This document shows, in pieces, positions 18,360 to 26,173 of a stretch of DNA of 64,000 nt (within the stretch, counting starts at the first letter, position 1; each line of letters begins with the position of its first letter). The position numbers and the translations under genes are program-made. Under the pieces are notes generated by a model. It was not told where the DNA came from. It ran no database searches and saw only the letters and a list, made by a program, of their open reading frames with translations. The stretch spans positions 62,001-126,000 of the forward strand of contig NZ_VCRN01000001.1 in NCBI RefSeq assembly GCF_009849585.1. The letters are read 5' to 3'. Source of the DNA: Bacillus sp. ZZV12-4809 (GTDB taxonomy: Bacteria > Bacillota > Bacilli > Bacillales > Cytobacillaceae).

Positions 18360-18474
18360 TTCTTCACCGCCTGATCTTTTTTCGTGTTTCTATCTCACTT
18401 GTCGTTTGCTATAATCTAATTACATACATATTACACAAAATTTTCAAATTCAATTAATGTGAGGTGCAAGAAAT

Positions 18475-18696
18475 TTGACAGGTACGATTGCCGTGGTTAT
18501 GATTTTCTCTATTCCCATCATTGCCATCCTGACTGTTCACAATCAAAAGCTTGCCAAAATTAAACACAATATGATAATAGATGAAATCACTCTGGAAAAG
18601 CTGAAGCAGGAAAACTATCTGCTTGAGACCGAAAAGATGAAGCTGGAGCTGGAGCAGATGAAACTAGAAGGTCCTAGGGACACCAAAATCATATAA
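18475..18696 (+). CDS. Small membrane-anchored coiled-coil protein
   Basis: A 73-residue product with one N-terminal membrane helix (residues 5-20, IAVVMIFSIPIIAILTV) and a cytoplasmic, Lys/Glu-rich heptad region from about 30 to 63 (LEKLKQENYLLETEKMKLELEQMKLE) likely to form a coiled coil. The start is TTG, 9 bases after GTGAGGTG. A terminator follows directly, which supports it being a real gene. No family recognised with certainty; the pattern resembles small Bacillus proteins of unknown role. Confidence 0.65.
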   Translation: MTGTIAVVMIFSIPIIAILTVHNQKLAKIKHNMIIDEITLEKLKQENYLLETEKMKLELEQMKLEGPRDTKII

Positions 18697-18702
18697 AACC
18701 AA

Positions 18703-18737
18703 AAAAATCCCCATCTTACACAGAAGGGGATTTTTGC
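18703..18737. terminator. Bidirectional intrinsic terminator
   Basis: AAAAATCCCC (18703-18712) pairs with GGGGATTTTT (18726-18735). It lies between the convergent small-protein gene and cgoX and has T-runs in both directions. Confidence 0.8.
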
Positions 18738-18738
18738 T

Positions 18739-20124
18739 TTACATATTCTCAATAATTTTCACGGCAGTTTCTGCCCCACTTTCGATGCAGTCAGGGATGC
18801 CCACGCCATAATAGGAGCAGCCGGCAAGCCAAATGCCAGGGTAATCCCGGCTCAATCTGCTTTCAAGTTCCGCTACTGTCTGTGGATGGGATATCAGATA
18901 GTTCGGCATTTTTTCAGTCCAATTTGTCACTTCACTTGCCGCAGGCTCAGCCGTAATGCCAAGGCTTTTTTCAATATCAGCCAATGCCGTCTTCAAAAGC
19001 TCATCTTCATCCATTCCCTTTAGAAAGGCAAACGCAGGATGGCTGCTTTTATAAAATAATCTAACCAGCAAATTGCCGCTTCCTGATGTATGCTTCCATT
19101 TGCGGCTTGTCCATGTACAGGCATTGCAATTTAACTCATCCGTATTGGCCGTAATGAAGCCTGTCCCGTCTTCAGGCAGCTCGCTGTCTGGAATATCATA
19201 TGCAAGATAAATAGAGATGAGGGAACTGTTTTTCAAAAGCTCAAACTCCGCTTTCAGCCCCTGATCATCGAACAGGGTGGCAGCTGCATTATGCGGAATG
19301 CCAAGCACCACATGATCCGGCTCCAGGCTCTCGCCATTTGAGAAATCAACCTTATATCCGCTGTCCGTTTTTTCTATTTTAACAGCTTGTGTTTTTTTTA
19401 AGATTTCCGTTCCGTCCAGTCTTTCTTCATAAGCGTCAATTAATGCATCCAGGCCGTTATTAAAGGAAAGAAACTTCTTTCCCCCTCCGCTCTGGAACAC
19501 CGTTTTATTTTCCTCAAAGCCTTTTATGATACTTCCGTACTTTTCTTTATAATCAAACACCTGCGGAAGTGTCGAAGCAATGGTTAAGTCACTGAGATTC
19601 CCGGAGTATACTCCCGAAAGAACAGGTGCAATTTGTTTTTCCACCAGTTCTTTTCCGAAGAAATGCTCAAGGAAATCGCCGATGGAATCATTTTTTGTAA
19701 AGCGGTCATTTTTCGTATAAAAATCCTTTAAAGCTTCAACCTTTCCCTCTGCAGAGACAATTGTTGATTTGGCAAGAGATTCAACGCTCGCCGGAATCCC
19801 AAACACAGAATCCGCCGGAATGAGCTTCAGCTCACCGTCACTGTAAATATAAGACCGTCCCGCTGCATTGTAAACAACGTCTTCTTCTAAACCAAGCTCC
19901 TGGATAAAATTCATTGCATCCGCTTTGCGGGCAACAATCGAATCAGCTCCTGATTCGATAACAAATCCGCCTCTTCTTACCGTGCGGATCTTTCCGCCAA
20001 GCTGTTCCGCTGACTCTGCCAGCACAAGCCGTATATCCTGATCATTTTCTTTTTTCCATTTGTTCAGTTCATACATGGCGGATAATCCTGTAACACCGCC
20101 GCCGATGACTAATACTGTTTTCAC
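18739..20124 (-). CDS. cgoX: Coproporphyrinogen III oxidase (HemY/CgoX type)
   Basis: FAD-dependent oxidase that converts coproporphyrinogen III to coproporphyrin III in the Gram-positive (coproporphyrin-dependent) haem pathway. Residues 5-20 form the dinucleotide motif VIGGGVTGLSAMYEL, followed by ESAEQLGGKIRTVRRGGFVIESGADS, a hallmark of the family. The C-terminus has WLAGCSYYGVGIPDCIESGAETA, the second FAD contact. Length 461 is typical. It is solitary here; in B. subtilis hemY sits with hemE and hemH, so the location is unusual or it is a second copy. Confidence 0.93.
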   Translation of the reverse strand: MKTVLVIGGGVTGLSAMYELNKWKKENDQDIRLVLAESAEQLGGKIRTVRRGGFVIESGADSIVARKADAMNFIQELGLEEDVVYNAAGRSYIYSDGELKLIPADSVFGIPASVESLAKSTIVSAEGKVEALKDFYTKNDRFTKNDSIGDFLEHFFGKELVEKQIAPVLSGVYSGNLSDLTIASTLPQVFDYKEKYGSIIKGFEENKTVFQSGGGKKFLSFNNGLDALIDAYEERLDGTEILKKTQAVKIEKTDSGYKVDFSNGESLEPDHVVLGIPHNAAATLFDDQGLKAEFELLKNSSLISIYLAYDIPDSELPEDGTGFITANTDELNCNACTWTSRKWKHTSGSGNLLVRLFYKSSHPAFAFLKGMDEDELLKTALADIEKSLGITAEPAASEVTNWTEKMPNYLISHPQTVAELESRLSRDYPGIWLAGCSYYGVGIPDCIESGAETAVKIIENM

Positions 20125-20264
20125 GTGTATGCACCTCAGTTTACATCCAATTCATACTTAAAGTGTACCACAACATAAAGCAATGCAAGAATGTGAGGGT
20201 TTGTCCAAATGATGAATATATTTGGTCAAAATAGAAAAAACGGAGAGCCGGACTCTCCGTTTCA

Positions 20265-21329
20265 TCATCTCCTGAACCAATTCGCATGCTCATCCATATG
20301 CAAAAAAGGAATGTCGGTATCAACTTCACCAGGGATTCTGTCCATTTCAATGTCATGTCCATCGAGCCATCTTCCAAAGTCAAAAAGAACCGGCTCTCTG
20401 TCGCCGCCGAGCGCAAACCAGGCCATCATCTCTTGCGGCAGATAGGCTGATGTATGAATGGTCCCGGCCCAGCTTCCATAAAGATCTGAAAAAACGCCTT
20501 TATCACTATCATTCAAAAGGCGGAATGCATCATGTGCACCCAGGCGCTCCGCCTGACGGCTTTTCATGACATCCAGCCTGCGCATGCTGTCAGCCAGATG
20601 ACTGCGATTTTCATCCTTCATGATTTCAAAATGATTTGTACAGGCTGTTGTCTGACGGACCTGTACACCTCTCGGAGATGTTTCCACAGCATAGGTCTCT
20701 CCGCCTGCCTCATACACCACATAGGTAAAAGAGTGGCGGTGCGGTATTTCCTGCAGCATCTCAACCGCTTCTTTGACATTGGCACATGCCTCTAAAATCA
20801 GGCGGCCGATCATGCAGCAGATAAAGCCATCAGCAGGCTTTTTCCGGTTCATGAAATTATAGCCGATTACAAGTCCTTTTTCATTCATGCCATCCATCCG
20901 GCCAGTCACCCTCTGGCTCGGACCAATGATCGCATAGCCCTGATCTGTTGGCTGATAAAAGGTATAGCGCCCCTCATAAGTTTTTGGATGATAATCATAA
21001 TTGCGAATCAGATAGTCATCCCCTGTAAGGATGGAACAGCCTGAACGGACATAATCGAGGCGATATCCGCCAAATTCCTTTAATACCCGCTCCAACGGCC
21101 ATTGCATTGCTGCCTGAATCCCAAGCAGCTCATCCCAGATTCCGGGGGCAAATCTCGTAATTGCTTTTTTTACTTCTGATTCATTTATTGAAAAGCGCGG
21201 CTTTCGCACCTTCCATTGGTCATCCCGGTTTCTGACCGAAAGAGAATCCTTTAATCGTTCTCCCTGCATGAAGCCAAAATCAAAGTGGGTGCCGCGGAAT
21301 TGAATAACATCACTGTAAATCTTCTTCAA
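20265..21329 (-). CDS. C45-family autoproteolytic acyltransferase/hydrolase-like protein
   Basis: Ntn-hydrolase-like protein related to acyl-CoA:6-aminopenicillanic acid acyltransferase (peptidase C45) and linear-amide C-N hydrolases. The likely catalytic Cys is C98 in RSGCSILTGDD, followed by IRNYDYHPKTYEG, the usual N-D-Y contact. The segment GMNEKGLVIGYNFMNR and ETSPRGVQVRQTTACTNHF are also family features. In C45 enzymes the chain self-cleaves before this Cys. Length 354 fits. TTG 21329 is taken as the start because AAGGGGA lies 7 bases upstream. Natural substrate unknown; single-gene unit. Confidence 0.85.
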   Translation of the reverse strand: MKKIYSDVIQFRGTHFDFGFMQGERLKDSLSVRNRDDQWKVRKPRFSINESEVKKAITRFAPGIWDELLGIQAAMQWPLERVLKEFGGYRLDYVRSGCSILTGDDYLIRNYDYHPKTYEGRYTFYQPTDQGYAIIGPSQRVTGRMDGMNEKGLVIGYNFMNRKKPADGFICCMIGRLILEACANVKEAVEMLQEIPHRHSFTYVVYEAGGETYAVETSPRGVQVRQTTACTNHFEIMKDENRSHLADSMRRLDVMKSRQAERLGAHDAFRLLNDSDKGVFSDLYGSWAGTIHTSAYLPQEMMAWFALGGDREPVLFDFGRWLDGHDIEMDRIPGEVDTDIPFLHMDEHANWFRR

Positions 21330-21409
21330 GATGAATCCCCTTCTATTCGTTTCTTTTATTTAGAATAAATGAAGGCTGAATGAAATTCCAGCAGAGAGAC
21401 TACTGAATT

Positions 21410-22423
21410 CTAAATCTCTTTCAGTTTAATGCTATAAAACCTCATACTTTTCGGAATTCCTTTTATGGCAAATATTCCGTTATACACTAAGGATCTTACT
21501 CTATATTCGGCAAAGCCATCCCCAATTGGCTCATCCAGATGCCCTATCACTTCACCAATTAATCTGGCTGATTTTATAAAACCCTTGTTGCCTTTATGAA
21601 GCTTTTTGGCTGACTCGATGATATATTCATCAAAATAACTCTCTGGTACACTATGTATTTCATTCTCTTCCCATATGCGCAATACTTCCTCTGTTTTGGA
21701 GAGTGCCTGCCAATCTGATACAAATCCGGTTCTTTCTTCAGCAGATAAAGGGCTTCCCATGTTTTTATCCAATATGATCTTAAGCTTATCTGGAGCAGCT
21801 TCACCTGAGTGCCTGAGCTTGTATTGATTCTTTTTCGCAGGAAAAAGCTCCTTATAGGACTGAGAAGTATTAATAACATGCACATTATTATCCTTGTTTC
21901 TTAATAAGTGCAGGAAAAACCGCAAACCCGTTTGTTCATCGGCGTTGTCAGCTGTCCAGATCACGATTGGTTTGCCCGCAGGAATGGCTGCGATTTCTTC
22001 AATTGCTTTAGCTATTTTTCTTTCATATTCCTTTTCCAGATAATCATCTGGTATATTAATATGATCCTTCACCCATTCAAATCGCTTTTTTCTCCCTTCC
22101 TTTTCATGCACCCTCCACAGAGGCCCATTGCTAAAGAAGTCAGGAAAACCGATGACCTTATTTTCTTTACTGAGCCCTGCCTTTAAAGCCCCTGCAGGTG
22201 ATTCTCCGCACACAATGTGGCAGATTTCATATTCCTGCTCCAAATCCCTCTCCTCGGAATAAAAGAGTACCTTTTCTTGAATATCATGGAGCAGTTCGAT
22301 GATTTGTTCCTGAGAACCAGCATTGTTTTTTAATAAGTGAACCCTAAGCAATAGGTGGAATAAATAGCTCTTCGCCCCCCGCTCCGGCAGTTTTTCAATG
22401 GCTTCCCGCAGCTCATCCAGCAT
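21410..22423 (-). CDS. DUF1835 / DUF3658 domain protein
   Basis: Cytoplasmic protein of unknown role. Residues from about 45 of this frame carry the DUF1835 signature, CHIVCGESPAGALKAGL followed by VIGFPDFFSNGPL, and the C-terminal part (WQALSKTEEVLRIW to the end) fits DUF3658. ATG 22423 is selected because AAAGGG lies 8 bases before it; a longer frame reaches 22531 but would run through the divergent promoter and lacks a ribosome site. It is transcribed away from the peroxidase operon. Confidence 0.8.
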   Translation of the reverse strand: MLDELREAIEKLPERGAKSYLFHLLLRVHLLKNNAGSQEQIIELLHDIQEKVLFYSEERDLEQEYEICHIVCGESPAGALKAGLSKENKVIGFPDFFSNGPLWRVHEKEGRKKRFEWVKDHINIPDDYLEKEYERKIAKAIEEIAAIPAGKPIVIWTADNADEQTGLRFFLHLLRNKDNNVHVINTSQSYKELFPAKKNQYKLRHSGEAAPDKLKIILDKNMGSPLSAEERTGFVSDWQALSKTEEVLRIWEENEIHSVPESYFDEYIIESAKKLHKGNKGFIKSARLIGEVIGHLDEPIGDGFAEYRVRSLVYNGIFAIKGIPKSMRFYSIKLKEI

Positions 22424-22507
22424 CCTGATCACCCTTTGTAAATGAATTTGAAATCTATCTTCTCTACGAATAAACACGATCATTAGTTTCAGGAGAATGT
22501 TTATTGA

Positions 22508-22551
22508 TTGCAAAAAGAATTTAAATCGCATAAGATTAAATCGTACACGAT
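22508..22551 (+). promoter_or_regulatory. Promoter and OhrR-like operator of the gpx-ohrR operon
   Basis: TTGCAA (22508-22513) and TAAGAT (22531-22536), 17 bases apart, form a plausible sigma-A promoter. Directly after it is ATCGT-AC-ACGAT (22540-22551), a perfect palindrome except for the central two bases, in an A+T-rich setting like known OhrR operators. The repressor gene is the second gene of the operon, so autoregulation with relief by organic peroxide is likely. Inferred from position and symmetry. Confidence 0.5.
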
Positions 22552-22570
22552 ATATATAGGAGGGATTCGA

Positions 22571-23047
22571 ATGACAACAGTTTTTGATTTTGAAGTTAAA
22601 AAAACGAATGGTGACTTGAAATCTCTGAAAGAATACGAAGGAAAATCTCTCATTATAGTAAACACCGCAAGCAAATGCGGATTAACACCTCAATTCAAAG
22701 GATTGCAGGAGCTTTATGAAAAGTATAAAGACAGCGGCCTTGAAATTCTTGGTTTCCCTTGTGATCAGTTCAATAACCAGGAATTTGATAATATTGAGGA
22801 AACCACTGAGTTTTGCCAGCTGAATTATGGTGTGTCTTTCCCGGTTTTCGCCAAAATTGATGTAAATGGCGACAATACGGACCCATTATTTGCTTATCTA
22901 AAAGAACAGAAAAAGGGACTTCTGTCTAAAAACATTAAGTGGAACTTTACGAAATTTCTCGTAGACCGGAACGGACAGGTTGTAGAACGGTATGCACCTA
23001 CAACTGAACCGGAAAGAATCGAGGATGATTTAAAGAAATTATTGTAA
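22571..23047 (+). CDS. bsaA: Glutathione peroxidase-family thiol peroxidase
   Basis: Peroxidase of the GPx family; in low-GC Gram-positives such proteins reduce peroxides using thioredoxin or bacillithiol-linked reductants. The peroxidatic Cys is C36 (NTASKCGLTPQ), the second motif is LGFPCDQFNNQEF (usually FPCNQF; Asp replaces Asn), and the third is KWNFTKFLVDR with the Trp and Asn of the tetrad. ATG 22571 lies 5 bases after an AGGAGG site; the in-frame extension to 22508 overlaps the promoter. 158 residues is normal. It is followed after 25 bp by ohrR. Confidence 0.93.
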   Translation: MTTVFDFEVKKTNGDLKSLKEYEGKSLIIVNTASKCGLTPQFKGLQELYEKYKDSGLEILGFPCDQFNNQEFDNIEETTEFCQLNYGVSFPVFAKIDVNGDNTDPLFAYLKEQKKGLLSKNIKWNFTKFLVDRNGQVVERYAPTTEPERIEDDLKKLL

Positions 23048-23072
23048 ACCCAGATTAGAATCAGGTGATGAT

Positions 23073-23513
23073 GTGAAGGACTTTTTTACACTGGATAAAC
23101 AGCTATGCTTTGCGGTTTATGAAACAGCAGGCGATTTTACAAAACTATATACAAGTGCCCTGCAGCCATTTGGCTTAACCTATCCGCAATATCTGGTTCT
23201 TCTGGCACTTTGGGAAAAGGATGGCATGACAGCCAAAGAGCTTGGAGATAAATTAAATCTTGGCACCGGGACACTCACCCCGATGATTTCTAGGATGGTA
23301 TCCAACGGATGGCTCCGAAAAGAACGCTCTACAGCGGATGAACGCAAGATATATATTTTCCTTGAGGAAAAAGCACGCAAGGAAAAACAGGGTATCACCA
23401 AAAATGTCGGAGAGGCCATACAGTCCTGCAGCATTGAGCTGAAAGAATATGAAGAACTTATGGAGCATCTCGGCAAACTAAGAATAAAGCTAAGAAGCAG
23501 AGTGCCTCGCTAA
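23073..23513 (+). CDS. ohrR: OhrR-like organic peroxide-sensing MarR repressor
   Basis: MarR-family winged-helix regulator of 146 residues, starting at GTG 23073. The N-terminus LDKQLCFAVYETA holds the single reactive Cys (C12) typical of OhrR, which is oxidised by organic hydroperoxides and releases DNA. The DNA-binding part is MTAKELGDKLNLGTGTLTPMISRMVSNGWLRKER with wing TADERKIYIFL. Placement directly behind a peroxidase gene and an operator-like palindrome fits a self-regulated antioxidant operon. The usual ohrA target gene is not in this window. Confidence 0.92.
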   Translation: MKDFFTLDKQLCFAVYETAGDFTKLYTSALQPFGLTYPQYLVLLALWEKDGMTAKELGDKLNLGTGTLTPMISRMVSNGWLRKERSTADERKIYIFLEEKARKEKQGITKNVGEAIQSCSIELKEYEELMEHLGKLRIKLRSRVPR

Positions 23514-23528
23514 TAGGGGCACTCTTTT
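23500..23528 (+). terminator. Intrinsic terminator overlapping the end of ohrR
   Basis: GAGTGCC (23500-23506) pairs with GGCACTC (23518-23524), followed by TTTT. The left arm contains the last codons of ohrR. Confidence 0.75.
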
Positions 23529-23599
23529 CACCGTTTCATGTTTATTCCCTCTCCAAAAAGCCATATTAAGAATAGATAATTGGAAGGGAGCAAATCGCC

Positions 23600-23902
23600 A
23601 TGGATTTTTTATCAAGAGAGCAAGTAATCAGAGAATTACAGGAGCCATTCCAGTCTTATTTAGATAAATATGGAATCGATGATATTGGGGTTTACGAGGA
23701 AGAGGGCCAGGACCAATACTATTATATGGGATACACGCTGAAGAAAGCAGGGAAAACGTATCATGTTCACAGCCCATCCCTTAAAGATGAGAATGGCGGC
23801 TTAACTCCTGCCGGCAATGAATGGATCATTGAATCGGATGAACCCGATCGTGCTGACAGCAGAGGATTCACTAGTGTTGAACAAGCACTTCAGGAATTAT
23901 AA
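23600..23902 (+). CDS. Hypothetical small protein (possibly DUF5634)
   Basis: Soluble 100-residue protein, acidic, with a Tyr-rich centre (EEGQDQYYYMGYTLKK) followed by KTYHVHSPSL. ATG 23600 follows a GGAAGGGAG ribosome site and the gene is flanked by terminators, so expression is likely. It resembles Bacillus proteins I recall as DUF5634, but this is from memory. No function known. Confidence 0.7.
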   Translation: MDFLSREQVIRELQEPFQSYLDKYGIDDIGVYEEEGQDQYYYMGYTLKKAGKTYHVHSPSLKDENGGLTPAGNEWIIESDEPDRADSRGFTSVEQALQEL

Positions 23903-23976
23903 AGATTGTCTCTGATCTGTATTAATTTTTGAATATTTCGTCTATAATGAAATTGAATTAGGAAGGAGTGAAAGAA

Positions 23977-24390
23977 ATGGCTGTTAATGCCTATTTAAAT
24001 TTTAATGGAAATACACGGGAAGCAATTGAATTTTATGTAAAGGCATTTGAATTGGAAATGCCTGAGATCACCACTTTTGGTGAATCTCCACAAAACCCTG
24101 ATTATCCTCTGCCAGAGGAAGCAAGGAATTTGGTTATGCATTCAAGCCTTAACATTAGCGGCAGTAATGTAATGTTTTCAGATACGTTTCCAGGTATGCC
24201 TTTTACAGTAGGAAATAACATTAATCTTGCAGTTGTCATTAATGATGTGGATAACCTGAGAAAGTATTTTAACAATCTGCAGGAAGGCGGCAAAGTAACC
24301 ATGGAGCTGCAGGAAACTTTCTGGAGCAAGAGCTTTGGCCAGTTAACAGATAAATTCGGGATCAACTGGATGTTCAGCCACGAAGAATAA
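23977..24390 (+). CDS. VOC-fold protein, PhnB/glyoxalase-like
   Basis: Vicinal-oxygen-chelate fold protein of the PhnB-like group (137 residues). The opening VNAYLNFNGNTREAIEFYVKAF, the NLVMHSSLNISGSNVMFSDTFPG segment and the closing SFGQLTDKFGINWMFSHE are all characteristic. Members include demethylubiquinone-like and antibiotic-resistance folds, but most have no proven reaction. ATG 23977 is preferred to the GTG at 23968, because GGAAGGAG ends 8 bases before it. Confidence 0.88.
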   Translation: MAVNAYLNFNGNTREAIEFYVKAFELEMPEITTFGESPQNPDYPLPEEARNLVMHSSLNISGSNVMFSDTFPGMPFTVGNNINLAVVINDVDNLRKYFNNLQEGGKVTMELQETFWSKSFGQLTDKFGINWMFSHEE

Positions 24391-24402
24391 CATACATAAG
24401 CT

Positions 24403-24432
24403 AAAATGGAGGCATGCGGCCTCCATTTTTTT
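24403..24432. terminator. Bidirectional intrinsic terminator
   Basis: AATGGAGGC pairs with GCCTCCATT around a five-base loop (24405-24427), followed by a T-run on the plus strand and AAAA on the other. It serves both the VOC gene and the convergent ATPase gene. Confidence 0.85.
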
Positions 24433-25183
24433 ATTCATTAAGCAAATGATGAAGCATTCTTTTCTTATTATCGAAAAATTGCTTCATGATGCGGTAATGA
24501 TTCGTTTCTTCCAGCTTCTTTTCCGAAATGCCGTCCTCAGTGAATTCATATATGGCTGCATCAGGATAAGCCATGATGATGGGAGAATGAGTGGCGATAA
24601 TAAATTGTGAATGTTCGCTGACCAGATCATGAATTCTTGTCAGCATGGACATTTGGCGCAGTGGGGATAGTGCCGCTTCAGGCTCGTCCAGAATGTAGAT
24701 TCCATTGCCGCGAAAGCGATGAAGAAATGTGGAGAAAAACGCTTCACCATGTGACTGCTCATGTAAAGAACGGCCCCCAAAGGAGTCAATTACTTTTGGC
24801 CCGCTGCCTTCGCTGTCCATTTCTTCAATATTGGAAGCTACATTATAGAAGCTCTCTGCCCTTAAGAAAAAGCCATCTGACGGTCTATCTACGCCCTTAA
24901 TTACCTTTAAATATTCTCCCATTATAGAATGTGAATCAAAGGTAGAAAAATTAAAATTGAATGATCCGCCTTCTGCATTGAATCCCAGTGCAACCGCAAC
25001 CGCCTCAAGGAGGGTTGACTTTCCCATTCCATTCTCGCCTATCAGAAAGGTTACTTTCGGGTGAAAAGGCACCTCATCCAGCGTTTTCAGGCTCGGGAGG
25101 CTGAAAGGATATTGATTGAATGATGGAATATCTTCTCTTTTAAGCCTAATGCCTCTTACGTATTGTGAACTAAACAGATCCAT
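24431..25183 (-). CDS. AAA family ATPase (ABC-like fold, AAA_21 type)
   Basis: Stand-alone ATPase of 250 residues with an ABC-type split motif pattern: Walker A FLIGENGMGKSTLLEAVA near residue 48, a Q-loop region, HEQSHGEAFF as a signature-like stretch, Walker B GIYILDEPEAALSP and FIIATHSPIIMAYP with the switch His. Such proteins resemble SMC/RecF-type or OLD-related ATPases; no nuclease domain is attached and no partner toxin gene is next to it, so it is probably a housekeeping YbjD/predicted-ATPase relative. The start follows AAGAGGT. Confidence 0.85.
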   Translation of the reverse strand: MDLFSSQYVRGIRLKREDIPSFNQYPFSLPSLKTLDEVPFHPKVTFLIGENGMGKSTLLEAVAVALGFNAEGGSFNFNFSTFDSHSIMGEYLKVIKGVDRPSDGFFLRAESFYNVASNIEEMDSEGSGPKVIDSFGGRSLHEQSHGEAFFSTFLHRFRGNGIYILDEPEAALSPLRQMSMLTRIHDLVSEHSQFIIATHSPIIMAYPDAAIYEFTEDGISEKKLEETNHYRIMKQFFDNKKRMLHHLLNE

Positions 25184-25213
25184 AAAAAATACCTCTTATA
25201 TTTTTATAGTCAC

Positions 25214-26047
25214 CTATCTGCCATCAGGGCTGAAACCACCCTTTGATACACCCAGTTGAATCGGTGCATCTTGAAATTCCCGTTCCAGCATGTTAAGAAC
25301 CACTTTATATGCAGATGGATTATACCATTTCTCCAAGCCAAGCTCATTAAAAACCTTGCGGATTCCAAGCCTCTCGGTCCTTCTCCCTCCGCTTCCATCC
25401 CCCATCCAAAAATCGTCGATCGTAACACGGTTAGCAATAGATTTCAGTTTTGCAGGAAATTCCCTCGAACATGGAAGCAGCGGGGCCAGTGTTGCCTGAG
25501 TGATAATTCCTGCCTCTTTTATGAGTTTTAGTGCAGCCATTCTTGCAGGGATGGGAGGTGCAGCAGGTGCAAATGCCTTTCTGACTTCTTCTTTATCTGT
25601 CTCGATTGTCATGGAGATTCTGATTCGATCTCCGAATTGCTGAAATAAATCGATATCCCGCTTCACCAATGGCGAACGGGTTTGTACATGTAAAAAGTCA
25701 GGCTGATTTTCAAGCATCACTTCCAATAAACTTCTTGTCAGTTTTGAAGTATATTCTATTGGCTGGTAAGGATCAGTGGAAGAGGACATAAATAAAGCCA
25801 CTTTCCCCCTTTTTTTAGCTTTAGCCAATTCTTTCTCCAAAAGCTCAGCCGCATTTGATTTTATATCAATCCATGCACCCCATTCCTCTTCACGGAAGAT
25901 GGAAACAGGCAGCTCCCTTACGTAGCAGTATTTACAGCCAAAAGCACAGCCCGCATATGGGTTCAATGAATGAGTAAAGTTGTCTATCGCACCTTTGGCA
26001 GGTGTTAAGATACTTTTTGATATGATTTCTTTTAGTTGTATGTTCAA
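25214..26047 (-). CDS. Radical SAM protein of the SPL/Rv2578c-like group
   Basis: Radical SAM protein with the 4Fe-4S motif C-x3-C-x2-C in NPYAGCAFGCKYCYVRELP, plus SSSTDPYQPIE and RIRISMTIETD, as in spore-photoproduct-lyase-like and Rv2578c-like proteins. TTG 26047 gives 277 residues and a normal family N-terminus (NIQLKEIISKSILTPAKG). The frame extends to ATG 26137, but that extra part overlaps the terminator-like hairpin behind selO and has no ribosome site. No substrate assigned. The gene is in the same direction as the AAA ATPase, 30 bp upstream of it. Confidence 0.8.
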   Translation of the reverse strand: MNIQLKEIISKSILTPAKGAIDNFTHSLNPYAGCAFGCKYCYVRELPVSIFREEEWGAWIDIKSNAAELLEKELAKAKKRGKVALFMSSSTDPYQPIEYTSKLTRSLLEVMLENQPDFLHVQTRSPLVKRDIDLFQQFGDRIRISMTIETDKEEVRKAFAPAAPPIPARMAALKLIKEAGIITQATLAPLLPCSREFPAKLKSIANRVTIDDFWMGDGSGGRRTERLGIRKVFNELGLEKWYNPSAYKVVLNMLEREFQDAPIQLGVSKGGFSPDGR

Positions 26048-26126
26048 GTCAACCACCAAACCGAATGTATGTTCTATATTTAATGTAACACTGTCACCTG
26101 CTGATGTCAATAACAGCATAAAATAT

Positions 26127-26151
26127 GCCTGACCCATTAATCGGGCCAGGC
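26127..26151 (-). terminator. Probable terminator after selO
   Basis: GCCTG-ACCC (26127-26135) pairs with GGGCCAGGC (26143-26151) with one mismatch. On the minus strand ATATTTTATG follows, a weak T-run. Position fits the end of the selO transcript. Confidence 0.5.
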
Positions 26152-26173
26152 TTTACCTATTAATTGTACTATA

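Noticed and set aside
26047..26137. N-terminal extension of the radical SAM protein to ATG 26137
   Set aside because: The extension overlaps a terminator-like hairpin, has no ribosome site and is not like the family.
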